Positions 6,692 to 13,468 of a stretch of DNA of 64,000 nt are shown one piece after another. The position numbers and the translations under genes were made by a program. Position 1 is the first letter of the stretch. Each line of letters begins with the position of its first letter. Source of the DNA: Lysobacter niastensis (lineage in GTDB: Bacteria; Pseudomonadota; Gammaproteobacteria; Xanthomonadales; Xanthomonadaceae); the NCBI RefSeq assembly GCF_015453285.1, contig NZ_JADLZT010000007.1, positions 124,001-188,000 of the forward strand, written 5' to 3'. The notes under the pieces are model-generated. The model worked only from the letters and a program-made list of their open reading frames with translations. It did no database searches and was not told where the DNA came from.

Positions 6692-7190
6692 ACCACAAGC
6701 CGACTTGCGCCCAACCCGAGCATTTGTCCGCGGGATTGATCACTTCACCCCGCCAAGCGCCCCACCATGGGTCCCAGGTCCGCAGTCCACTCAGAATGCT
6801 GCCGTCTATCAGGGAGAAGGTCACCGACAAATACTCATCTTGCCCGCCGGCTGGATTGGACTTGCCGGTGTAGAAGGTAAGGGTCACGTAAGGCGGCATG
6901 CGGCTTAGGTCGTGATACCAGGAACCACTGGCCTTGACCTCAGTAATTCCAGTGAGCCTATCCACGATGCATGGATTGAGCTTTACACGGAATCGCGGCG
7001 AGGATAGCTCGACACTCGTGACCGTGCTTGGGTTATCCGGATAGCGACCTACATGGACTTTTGCTGGGCCGTACTTAGCAGGAAGCACGTCGAGCGTTCC
7101 ATCCGCCCTTATTGGAAGCATGCGATCTCGATGGGCTAGCGCTGGCCAGGACAGCGTACATAGCATTAAGAATGCAATGACCTTAACCAT
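6648..7190 (-). CDS. C11: exported protein with attC-encoded tail
   Basis: This encodes 180 aa with a Sec signal peptide (1-19, WPALA). The mature part has conserved-looking Trp and Gly positions (GTWDPWWGAWRG-like region near residues 135-150). The frame passes into attC and ends NNSFKPKPLRGSA. The exported protein would carry the attC-encoded tail on its C-terminus. Family not recognised. Confidence 0.65.
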   Translation of the reverse strand: MVKVIAFLMLCTLSWPALAHRDRMLPIRADGTLDVLPAKYGPAKVHVGRYPDNPSTVTSVELSSPRFRVKLNPCIVDRLTGITEVKASGSWYHDLSRMPPYVTLTFYTGKSNPAGGQDEYLSVTFSLIDGSILSGLRTWDPWWGAWRGEVINPADKCSGWAQVGLWSNNSFKPKPLRGSA

Positions 7191-7195
7191 GTGGC

Positions 7196-7252
7196 CTAAC
7201 GCCTGAATTAAGGGGAGCCGCGAAGCGGCTTCCCCTTGAATGAATTGTTAGG
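7196..7252 (-). repeat. attC of cassette C10 (variant B)
   Basis: Variant B stem. Confidence 0.95.
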
Positions 7253-7265
7253 CGACACCCTGAGT

Positions 7266-7700
7266 TTAGCCCCAGAAGTACGCCATGACTTTGAGCAGAG
7301 CGTAAACAACCACATAAGACACCATGCAGCACACGAAGCTTAGGCCAAGCATGCGCAAGCTTGACTGGAGCACGTAATTGTCGGAAGCAGTGATTTGTCT
7401 GCGGGTCAATTGATACTTCGCTGTCACTAGAAATCCGACCACAAAGCACGTGAGGTATACAAGCAGCTCAGGAGCACGAAGTGATCGGTTCAGCAGCGCG
7501 AGCAACAAGACTAGGGCAGCACTTAGCAGCAGCAACCTTCTACTCAACCGCTCGCGACCCAGTGCTGAGAAGTTCTCGCTTAGGAAGTACACCAAGCCAA
7601 CAGGCCCACCGAGAACGGCCCCGAACGCCACCTGGATCGGAGAGTACAGCCTGACCTTGCCCGGCCCAGAGCTTGGTGCAGCGTATGGATTCTCAGGCAC
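7266..7700 (-). CDS. C10: NPYAAP-type membrane protein
   Basis: This encodes 144 aa. It starts with ENPYAAPSSG, the N-terminal motif of many small bacterial membrane proteins, followed by four hydrophobic segments (about 25-42, 56-70, 78-95, 115-140). It is one of the larger membrane cassettes. Function unknown. Confidence 0.7.
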   Translation of the reverse strand: MPENPYAAPSSGPGKVRLYSPIQVAFGAVLGGPVGLVYFLSENFSALGRERLSRRLLLLSAALVLLLALLNRSLRAPELLVYLTCFVVGFLVTAKYQLTRRQITASDNYVLQSSLRMLGLSFVCCMVSYVVVYALLKVMAYFWG

Positions 7701-7720
7701 GACTCCCCCAACCGTGTTGC

Positions 7721-7777
7721 ATAACGCCTGAATTAAGGGGAGCCGCGAAGCGGCTTCCCCTTGAATGAATTGTTAGG
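7721..7777 (-). repeat. attC of cassette C9 (variant B, core GTTATGC)
   Basis: Variant B stem; the core side reads GCGTTATGC instead of GCGTTAGG. That end belongs to the start of cassette C10. Confidence 0.95.
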
Positions 7778-8039
7778 CCGCGCGCCGATGAGCAAGAGCG
7801 GTACAGCCCACGTATGACCAGGAAAATACAACAAACCCGAGCCAAACGAGCGCCACCCGAACGCACTGACTGGAGAATGTCAGGAACGGGAATGAGTTCA
7901 GAGGGCGTCCTCCCCGCAACAGCGGCCATCCTTCGACCTGCCAGAACGAAAGATACGCATCTACACCAAGAAGTAGCGGGGCGATCCAGCCGGCCGATAG
8001 CAACGCAACAATGACGGCCAAGACTCTGTGTCGTGTCAT
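7773..8039 (-). CDS. C9: small membrane protein
   Basis: This encodes 88 aa with membrane segments at about residues 5-27 and 60-80. The stop TAA lies in the attC core and the ATG is 8-9 nt after the boundary. Family not recognised. Confidence 0.65.
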   Translation of the reverse strand: MTRHRVLAVIVALLSAGWIAPLLLGVDAYLSFWQVEGWPLLRGGRPLNSFPFLTFSSQCVRVALVWLGFVVFSWSYVGCTALAHRRAA

Positions 8040-8045
8040 AGCGGC

Positions 8046-8102
8046 CTAACGCCTGAATTAAGGGGAGCCGCGAAGCGGCTTCCCCTTGAATGAATTGTTA
8101 GG
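8046..8102 (-). repeat. attC of cassette C8 (variant B)
   Basis: Variant B stem; ATGGGGCCTAAC at the inverse-core end, which is the complement of the first 12 nt of C8. Confidence 0.95.
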
Positions 8103-8466
8103 CCCCATTTGCGACCTTGGGCAAGTAAAAGTGCGCCAACAGCAGTGCGCCGGTGAAGAACATGGACAGAAACAGATTGAGGGCTGCAATAACCGCGGCT
8201 GAGAAGAGCCGCGTCTCGAGCGGGCGACGCGAACGCAACAGGTAGATGCCCGCTGCGACCGAAGCCGTTGCACTGAGCCAAAGCACAGTCGGGGCGCCGG
8301 GCAGCAAGGCCGACCAGGTTCGCGCCACACCCGGCACGACCGGCCCATATGCCTCGACTTGGCTTGGCGGGAAGGCGGAAAGAACTTGGGAGAGCAAGCC
8401 GCCAGTGACCGCGGCTCCGATGAGACCGCAAAGATAGATCCAAACGCTGACGATGATCTTTGGCAT
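8098..8466 (-). CDS. C8: membrane protein
   Basis: This encodes 122 aa with segments at about residues 5-30, 55-76 and 88-112. The start codon is inside the 12-nt stretch that is repeated, inverted, at the cassette end. The stop TAA is in the attC core. Family not recognised. Confidence 0.7.
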   Translation of the reverse strand: MPKIIVSVWIYLCGLIGAAVTGGLLSQVLSAFPPSQVEAYGPVVPGVARTWSALLPGAPTVLWLSATASVAAGIYLLRSRRPLETRLFSAAVIAALNLFLSMFFTGALLLAHFYLPKVANGA

Positions 8467-8471
8467 GGGGC

Positions 8472-8527
8472 CTAACGCCTGAATTAAGCCGAGCCGCGAA
8501 GCGGCTTCGGCTTGAATGAATTGTTAG
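8472..8527 (-). repeat. attC of cassette C7 (variant A)
   Basis: Variant A stem; GGCTAAC at the inverse-core end. Confidence 0.95.
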
Positions 8528-8922
8528 CCATCTCGGCCAGACCACACGCGGGATTCCCTACCGACGATCAGCCTGGATAGCGCGCCCTGCGTTCCGCGCC
8601 TGCGGAATCCCCCGATACCGGAGTGACTGCCATAAAACTCAAGGCGATCCGCAAACACGTCCGCAAGGCAAGACACCGTGTCCGCTGCGATCAAATCCGC
8701 TTTCTGAGCCTCTGTTAGTTCGTTGTCATAGCAACAGAAGTGGCTATGAGTGAATCGACCAAAGTTGACAGTAAGTTCACCGTCTTGCTCCGTTACGTCT
8801 ATGTCGCCGAAATCCTCGGAGATAGCTGGGAAGACAACCGTAGGTGCCGCGTCAGAAGCCAGGCTCCAGACGACACCCGGAAGTTGTTCCCTTAGCTTTT
8901 CCATGAATGCTTCAAGGATCAT
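8524..8922 (-). CDS. C7: soluble protein of unknown function
   Basis: This encodes 132 aa with no signal. An acidic beta-rich middle (ISEDFGDIDVTEQDGELTV) and a basic C-terminus (FRRRGTQGALSR) are visible. The stop TAA is in the attC core. Family not recognised. Confidence 0.7.
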   Translation of the reverse strand: MILEAFMEKLREQLPGVVWSLASDAAPTVVFPAISEDFGDIDVTEQDGELTVNFGRFTHSHFCCYDNELTEAQKADLIAADTVSCLADVFADRLEFYGSHSGIGGFRRRGTQGALSRLIVGRESRVWSGRDG

Positions 8923-8929
8923 CTGATGG

Positions 8930-8985
8930 CTAACGCCTGAATTAAGGGGAGCCGCGAAGCGGCTTCCCCTTGAATAAATTGTTAG
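8930..8985 (-). repeat. attC of cassette C6 (variant B)
   Basis: Variant B stem with one outer-arm change (AATAAATT instead of AATGAATT). This distinguishes it from the site of its twin cassette C22. Confidence 0.95.
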
Positions 8986-8997
8986 ATGGCAACTGGC

Positions 8998-9321
8998 TCA
9001 CCGTCGGCTGCTCCATGGCCAATGCAGCAATGATCGTGCGCTCTCGCCCCACACAAAGAATGTGTCAAGCCAACGGCTCTTAGCAAAGAGCATGGCGAAG
9101 CCAAGTCCGCCGAAGATTGCGCCGAAAGACGCAAAAGACCTCTTGCAGCCTGGAGAAGTGGTTGTAACACCGTTGCAGCTAATGGTCGCCGCTGGGTCTA
9201 GTAAGAGAAATATCCCTGACACGAATAGGAGTGTGCCAACTAGAGCGAACATGAAGCCCATGAATCGCATCATGTGCCTCTGACGCCGACGCTTTCGGAT
9301 GAGGGACTGCTGCATTGCCAT
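8998..9321 (-). CDS. C6: two-segment membrane protein, identical to C22
   Basis: This 107-aa product is identical to that of 2353-2676. The cassette body is identical and only the attC arms differ, which indicates recent copying or repeated capture of the same cassette. Confidence 0.7.
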   Translation of the reverse strand: MAMQQSLIRKRRRQRHMMRFMGFMFALVGTLLFVSGIFLLLDPAATISCNGVTTTSPGCKRSFASFGAIFGGLGFAMLFAKSRWLDTFFVWGESARSLLHWPWSSRR

Positions 9322-9378
9322 CTAACGCCTGAATTAAGGGGAGCCGCGAAGCGGCTTCCCCTTGAATGAATTGTTATG
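9322..9378 (-). repeat. attC of cassette C5 (variant B, GCATAAC)
   Basis: Variant B stem; the inverse core reads GGGCATAAC. It is the exact complement of the unusual C5 start GTTATGCCC. Confidence 0.95.
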
Positions 9379-9381
9379 CCC

Positions 9382-9891
9382 CTACTGATCCGCTAACCAC
9401 TGCAGATAGGAGGCGGCACCGTCAGGAGACAACTCTAGCGCCGCCTCAGCCACTGTGGGATCTCCTTTGGCCGCTGCGATGGCCGCCAGAACACAGGCAA
9501 CCATACCTCCGTCCCAAGGGCGAGTTGCGGCCGCCGCTGCCAATGCGGGCAGTTGGCTCAGAGCTGCGAAGTAAGGCTGCTCTAGATCTGCCGGCACGGA
9601 CATGCCTAGGCGATGCCGACAGATCTCGACCCAGGCAGGGAATTGGAAGTACGTGGAGCCGGCACTTTCCGGCCGAGAGGCAAGGGCATTCACAACGTGC
9701 GGAACGGCCGCAAATGAAGCGGAATACACGTCTCCTTGGTGCGCTAAGGAACTCCACAGAGTGAACCAAGGCTCCGACTCCCCAACAGCGTCCGGCAGAG
9801 ATTGAAGCTGGCGTAGCAGACGAGGAGTGTCCGAAGCGGAGCCATAAGCATGCTGAAGCTCACCCCATCGCGAACTATCAAGACTCAGCAT
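9382..9891 (-). CDS. C5: helical protein, HEAT-like appearance
   Basis: This encodes 169 aa, Ala/Leu-rich and probably all-helical (SLAHQGDVYSASFAAVPHVV, later ALSQLPALAAAAATR). It resembles helical-repeat proteins of unknown function seen near toxins and in cassettes, but no toxin partner is present. No signal. Function unknown. Confidence 0.7.
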   Translation of the reverse strand: MLSLDSSRWGELQHAYGSASDTPRLLRQLQSLPDAVGESEPWFTLWSSLAHQGDVYSASFAAVPHVVNALASRPESAGSTYFQFPAWVEICRHRLGMSVPADLEQPYFAALSQLPALAAAAATRPWDGGMVACVLAAIAAAKGDPTVAEAALELSPDGAASYLQWLADQ

Positions 9892-9912
9892 GCGAGAAAC
9901 TTCCTTAGGGGC

Positions 9913-9969
9913 ATAACGCCTGAATTAAGGGGAGCCGCGAAGCGGCTTCCCCTTGAATGAATTGTTAGG
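9913..9969 (-). repeat. attC of cassette C4 (variant B, core GTTATGC)
   Basis: Variant B stem; the core end (GTTATGC) belongs to C5. Confidence 0.95.
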
Positions 9970-10254
9970 TTGCGGCCCGAGAACCCATGGGGGCGATGCA
10001 ACTGGACAGATCTTAGTCATGCCGGCTATCGGAGCGGGAGGGTGATCGGCTGAGGTACAGCAAAAGTAGCCCAAGAACAAAGCAAGGAAGGCCCAGAATA
10101 ACCAGAGCTGCAGCAGCCCGCACACGATCCCATACGGATCCCGTTCGGGCGACAGGAACAGGAGACTCATCGGATACGCACACAGACAAGCGAGACACAC
10201 GCCAATCGCGGTGAACGCCTGTCCGAGCGCACGTTTCTGATTCCGAGCCATCAA
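9925..10254 (-). CDS. C4: membrane protein with attC-encoded tail
   Basis: This encodes 109 aa with membrane segments at about residues 14-34 and 45-67, then a Pro-rich stretch and the attC-encoded tail NNSFKGKPLRGSP. Part of the post-membrane region may be read-through rather than native protein. Family not recognised. Confidence 0.6.
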   Translation of the reverse strand: MMARNQKRALGQAFTAIGVCLACLCAYPMSLLFLSPERDPYGIVCGLLQLWLFWAFLALFLGYFCCTSADHPPAPIAGMTKICPVASPPWVLGPQPNNSFKGKPLRGSP

Positions 10255-10268
10255 GCTGCCCCCGCAAC

Positions 10269-10325
10269 CTAACGCCTGAATTAAGGGGAGCCGCGAAGCG
10301 GCTTCCCCTTGAATGAATTGTTAGG
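10269..10325 (-). repeat. attC of cassette C3 (variant B)
   Basis: Variant B stem. The two related ORF-less cassettes C17 and C21 have variant C instead. Confidence 0.95.
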
Positions 10326-10644
10326 CGCGAGGGTAACCCAGGAAAGATCGGCGCCGGTACACCCTGCCGACGGAGCCGGAATGGTCGGGCGCGCCCGACG
10401 TACGCCCAGCGGGTAAGTCACCGAAGCCCGCGCTTCTACAGACCTGTCCGAAGACAGTGCCGGCGCGCACCGTCCGAAGCTGCTAACTGACCGAAGTGAC
10501 ACAGGCAACGTTGGGATGTTTGTGCGCGCAACATGCGTCCGCCAAAGCCAATGGAACGGTGATCGACTTGCCGAAGAGCGGTGGCAACCGAAGCCGAGGC
10601 GCTTGCCGATTGTGACGACCCACTACAGCCAGCTTCTACAGCGC
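10326..10644 (-). ncRNA. C3: ORF-less cassette, putative structured RNA (copy C)
   Basis: This is the third member of the C17/C21 family. The UUCG-capped hairpin lies at 10444-10457 and CTTCGG occurs six times on the minus strand. A near-palindrome GTCGGGCGCGCCCGAC lies on its left side. It follows C2, just as C21 follows the identical cassette C20. No frame is shared with the other copies. Confidence 0.5.
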
Positions 10645-10700
10645 CTAACGCCTGAATTAAGGGGAGCCGCGAAGCGGCTTCCCCTTGAATGAATTGTTAG
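10645..10700 (-). repeat. attC of cassette C2 (variant B)
   Basis: Variant B stem; AGCGCTAAC at the inverse-core end. Confidence 0.95.
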
Positions 10701-11085
10701 CGCTGATGGCCGACAGCACATCCGGCCAGGATCTGCGTAGCTTGAGTGGAACGATTACCGATGCAGCCGCCCCAACAACTAAGCAGGCCACCGGAACACC
10801 GTGCTCCGATGCGAAGGCGATGGTGGATGCAGCGGTCTCATGTCCGGCGACATGAAGTTCCGGCGCGATCCAGAATGCTGCCATTTCGAGAGGGAGCAAG
10901 AGGCCGCCTGTGAGTGTGAGAAGGCCAAAAGAAAGCAGCAGGCAAACGAGCATAAAAGAGCGGCGTGTATGGGCAGGCAAATGGGATCCCCAAGCGACCA
11001 GCCAGGCAATCCAAGCCGGAAGCGCGGCGATTGCCAAAACAGCAATGCTTCCAAGAACCACGAGAGCCAGAGATGCTGCGTCCAT
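10657..11085 (-). CDS. C2: membrane protein with attC-encoded tail, identical to C20
   Basis: The 142-aa product is the same as from 3069-3497, including the attC-encoded tail. Being second in the array, this copy is the better placed one for expression from an attI-proximal promoter. Confidence 0.7.
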   Translation of the reverse strand: MDAASLALVVLGSIAVLAIAALPAWIAWLVAWGSHLPAHTRRSFMLVCLLLSFGLLTLTGGLLLPLEMAAFWIAPELHVAGHETAASTIAFASEHGVPVACLVVGAAASVIVPLKLRRSWPDVLSAISANNSFKGKPLRGSP

Positions 11086-11089
11086 AGCG

Positions 11090-11145
11090 CTAACGCCTGA
11101 ATTAAGGGGAGCCGCGAAGCGGCTTCCCCTTGAATGAATTGTTAG
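11090..11145 (-). repeat. attC of cassette C1 (variant B)
   Basis: Variant B stem; GAGCGCTAAC at the inverse-core end, complementary to the first 10 nt of C1. Confidence 0.95.
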
Positions 11146-11148
11146 CGC

Positions 11149-11499
11149 TCAAGCCGACGCCCCTCCGCGCTGAAAGTTGCGAACCGCAGAATTGAAGAAG
11201 AGGTATCCGCAGTTTGCCAGAAGGGCGACCGTGAGCAGTGCAAGCAGTCCGGCACCTGCCGGGGCGATCCTAGCAGCACCGAAGGCGCCAGCGGCAGCAA
11301 CCAATGCCCCGAGCAGGTTGCAGATTAGCCAGATGCCAGCAGCGACCGAACTGCCTCGCAGAAGAAAGACAATAAGAATGCTAGCTAGGCAAAATCGGAC
11401 GGCAAGGGGCATGCTAGGTGCCGTGACGAGCCGCCAGAGTTCAAAGGCGAGATACCCAAGCGACGTCAGGGCTAGTGGCAGTGGCGGCTTTCTATCCAT
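11149..11499 (-). CDS. C1: first cassette, membrane protein
   Basis: This encodes 116 aa with segments at about residues 9-25, 32-48, 54-75 and 80-100. The ATG is only about 8 nt from the attI junction, so its translation signals must come mainly from attI. As the most recently inserted position in the array it is probably expressed. Family not recognised. Confidence 0.7.
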   Translation of the reverse strand: MDRKPPLPLALTSLGYLAFELWRLVTAPSMPLAVRFCLASILIVFLLRGSSVAAGIWLICNLLGALVAAAGAFGAARIAPAGAGLLALLTVALLANCGYLFFNSAVRNFQRGGASA

Positions 11500-11502
11500 G
11501 AG

Positions 11503-11666
11503 CGCTAACTACTAGTAGACCCCAACCTGGGGTGATGGACGGAGTTTGTCGATTGGGTTGGGGGCCGTCAAACGGGGTAATCCTAACGAAGACGCGGGTT
11601 TGGCTTACGGCATGGGTGTGCCTTGGTGGGGATAGTCGTCGCGATTGAAGGCGGCGAGACCCCGAT
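11503..11666 (-). promoter_or_regulatory. attI region and cassette promoter candidate
   Basis: The attI/C1 junction core GTTAGCG is at 11503-11509 (minus strand), followed by a 10-bp palindrome CTACTAGTAG (11509-11518) and an inverted repeat ACCCCA-TGGGGT (11519-11533). A minus-strand TTGACG (11566-11571) with a weak CAAACT 17 nt downstream (11543-11548) could be the cassette promoter; this is tentative. The stretch otherwise contains no gene. Confidence 0.6.
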
Positions 11667-11696
11667 ATGGCATATGACGGCGGAGAGACCCCGATA
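11650..11696 (+). repeat. Direct repeat at the intI start
   Basis: GGCGGCGAGACCCCGATA (11650-11667) recurs at 11679-11696 with one mismatch, 29 nt apart. The second copy lies just inside the annotated intI frame. It could be an accessory IntI-binding site or a small duplication that created the upstream ATG. Confidence 0.6.
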
Positions 11697-12674
11697 ACTG
11701 TGCAGGGTGCGGGCGGTTCGCCCCCGCGGCTTTTCGACGAAGTTCGCGCGCGGATCCGGCTCAAGCACTACAGCTTGCGGACCGAGAAGGTCTACCTGTA
11801 TTGGATTCGCCGGTTTATCCACGACAACGGCCGGAAGCACCCTCGCACACTTGACGGGGCGGCGGTCGAGGCATTCCTGACCCGCCTGGCAACTCGGGAC
11901 CATGTTGCGCCGAGCACGCAGAACCAGGCGCTGTCGGCCCTGCTGTTCCTGTATCGCGAAGTGCTGCACATCAAGCTTCCGTGGATGGAGAACGTGATCC
12001 GCGCCAAGCGCGCGCGGCGCCTGCCCGTGGTGCTGGCCCGCGGGGAAGCCACGCTCGTGCTGCGCCGCCTGGCCGGGCGCGAATGGCTGATGGCGAGCCT
12101 GCTGTACGGAAGCGGGTTGCGGCTGATGGAGTGTCTCCGGCTGCGCATCAAGGATGTGGACCTGGCGCGCAACGAGATCACCGTTCGCGAGGGGAAGGGC
12201 GCCAAGGACCGCAAGACCGTGCTGCCCGCGAGTCTTCGTGATGCGTTGCTTCGGCAGATGGACAACGTGAGGGTGCTGCACGAGGCCGACCTCGCTGCCG
12301 GTTTCGGTGCGGTATCGCTCCCGTCGGCGTTGGCGCGGAAGTACCCGAACGCACCCTCGCTGCTGGGCTGGCAGTACCTGTTTCCGGCGGCGCGGCGCAG
12401 CATCGATCCTCGCGACGGCACCGAGCGCCGCCATCATATCGATGAGAAAGTGCTGCAACGGGCGGTATCCGCGGCAGCGCGCGCGGCCGGTATCGCGAAA
12501 CCCGTCACGCCGCACACCCTGCGCCACAGCTTCGCCACCCATCTGCTCGAAGCCGGTGCCGACATCCGCACGATCCAGGAGCTGCTCGGTCACAAGGACC
12601 TGACGACCACGCAGATCTATACCCATGTGTTGAATCGCGGGCCCGGTGGTGTCGTGAGTCCGCTCGATCGCTGA
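11667..12674 (+). CDS. intI: Integron integrase
   Basis: This is a complete 335-aa tyrosine recombinase that inserts and excises cassettes at attI and attC. The N-terminal SAM-like domain covers about residues 20-110. Catalytic residues are R152 ([13 protein letters not shown]), K177 region (GKGAKDRK), H283 and R286 (PHTLRHSF), H309 (GHKD) and Y318 (IYTHV). The integron-specific insertion before the second active-site half is present (about 220-245, [19 protein letters not shown]). Divergent orientation from the cassettes is canonical. A GTG at 11700 is an alternative start, because the first 11 codons derive partly from a direct repeat. Confidence 0.97.
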   Translation: MAYDGGETPITVQGAGGSPPRLFDEVRARIRLKHYSLRTEKVYLYWIRRFIHDNGRKHPRTLDGAAVEAFLTRLATRDHVAPSTQNQALSALLFLYREVLHIKLPWMENVIRAKRARRLPVVLARGEATLVLRRLAGREWLMASLLYGSGLRLMECLRLRIKDVDLARNEITVREGKGAKDRKTVLPASLRDALLRQMDNVRVLHEADLAAGFGAVSLPSALARKYPNAPSLLGWQYLFPAARRSIDPRDGTERRHHIDEKVLQRAVSAAARAAGIAKPVTPHTLRHSFATHLLEAGADIRTIQELLGHKDLTTTQIYTHVLNRGPGGVVSPLDR

Positions 12675-12681
12675 GCACAAG

Positions 12682-12709
12682 GGAAGGCCCGCGTCGCCGC
12701 AGGCCTTCC
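12682..12709. terminator. Hairpin between convergent intI and dsbA-like gene
   Basis: GGAAGGCC at 12682-12689 pairs with GGCCTTCC at 12702-12709, between two genes that end toward each other. There is no strong T tract on either side. Confidence 0.6.
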
Positions 12710-12738
12710 AACTGCCAGAGCCGTTCCAGCACTACATG

Positions 12739-13398
12739 TCAGGCCGCGCGTTTCGCCGCATCGGACAGCGCGCGCACGTAGCCATCGACCGAAGTCGATC
12801 CACTGAACAGCAACTGGCCATCGACGATGTAGCTCGGCACGCTGTTCAATCCCGTTGCGCGGACGCTGTCTTCGAACCGCAGGACGTCGCTCCGATGCTC
12901 CAGCGCCCGGGACACCGCGCCGGGCCGCATGCCGGCCTCCACGGCGATGCGCTCGAGCACGGCATGGTCGCCGATGTCCGCACCGTCGGTGAAATAGGCG
13001 ACGAACAAGGCATCGACCACACCGTCCTGGAGGACGGCGCCGCCTTCGACACGCGCCAGCCGCACCAGGCTGTGCGCCGCGACGGTGTTCGGCGTGCGTG
13101 ACTGGCGGTCGTACCGGAACTCGGCGCCGACCTTGCTTCCTGCCTCCACGGCGCGCGCGTCCATCGCCAATGAGTTCTCCCAGCCGAAGCGCTGGGTGCG
13201 GAATGCCTTCCTTTCCATGCCCTGCTCCGGCAGGGTGGGGTTGAGCTGGTACGGCAGCCATTCGACATCGACTTCGATACCCTGCCCCGCCAGGACGTCC
13301 AATGCCTGGTCGAGGCTGCGCTTGCCGACGAAGCACCAGGGACAGATGACGTCGGCGACTACCTGCAGGTGCAGGGCACGGCTGTGTTGCGTGTTCAC
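12739..13398 (-). CDS. FrnE/DsbA-family oxidoreductase
   Basis: This encodes 219 aa from a GTG start (13396-13398), preceded by AGAGG at a suitable distance. The longer upstream frame has no conserved sequence. A thioredoxin fold is indicated by VVADVICPWCFVGKR with the CPWC redox motif, and the C-terminal SVPSYIVDG cis-Pro loop is present. No signal peptide is visible, so it is probably cytoplasmic, like FrnE proteins involved in polyketide or disulfide chemistry and stress tolerance. It is convergent with intI and marks the chromosomal flank of the integron. Confidence 0.85.
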   Translation of the reverse strand: MNTQHSRALHLQVVADVICPWCFVGKRSLDQALDVLAGQGIEVDVEWLPYQLNPTLPEQGMERKAFRTQRFGWENSLAMDARAVEAGSKVGAEFRYDRQSRTPNTVAAHSLVRLARVEGGAVLQDGVVDALFVAYFTDGADIGDHAVLERIAVEAGMRPGAVSRALEHRSDVLRFEDSVRATGLNSVPSYIVDGQLLFSGSTSVDGYVRALSDAAKRAA

Positions 13399-13468
13399 GG
13401 GTTGGATCCTCTTGCTTGTCGGATGAGGGGCCGGGCAGCGCGCCCGACCCCGCGTTGCGATGGAGCGC

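Larger units (their letters stand above)
1..11508 (-). mobile_element. Chromosomal integron cassette array, 27 cassettes C1-C27
   Basis: Twenty-six attC sites of 55-57 nt alternate with small minus-strand genes, next to a complete integron integrase gene. C1 is the cassette nearest attI and C27 runs off the left edge. Two cassette pairs are identical copies, one pair is paralogous and three cassettes have no convincing gene. Nearly all products are short and unrecognised, and many have membrane segments. The cassettes are visibly lower in GC than the chromosomal genes beyond 12.7 kb. No resistance gene or insertion sequence is seen in the array. Confidence 0.95.

Noticed and set aside
8036-8545. 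169-aa frame across two attC sites and two cassettes
   Set aside because: It exists because attC is open in that frame. It overlaps better-supported cassette genes with membrane segments.
11503-11518. LexA box at the attI junction
   Set aside because: CTACTAGTAG is palindromic and TTAG is near, but the spacing does not match the Xanthomonas-type TTAG-N6-TACTA pattern.
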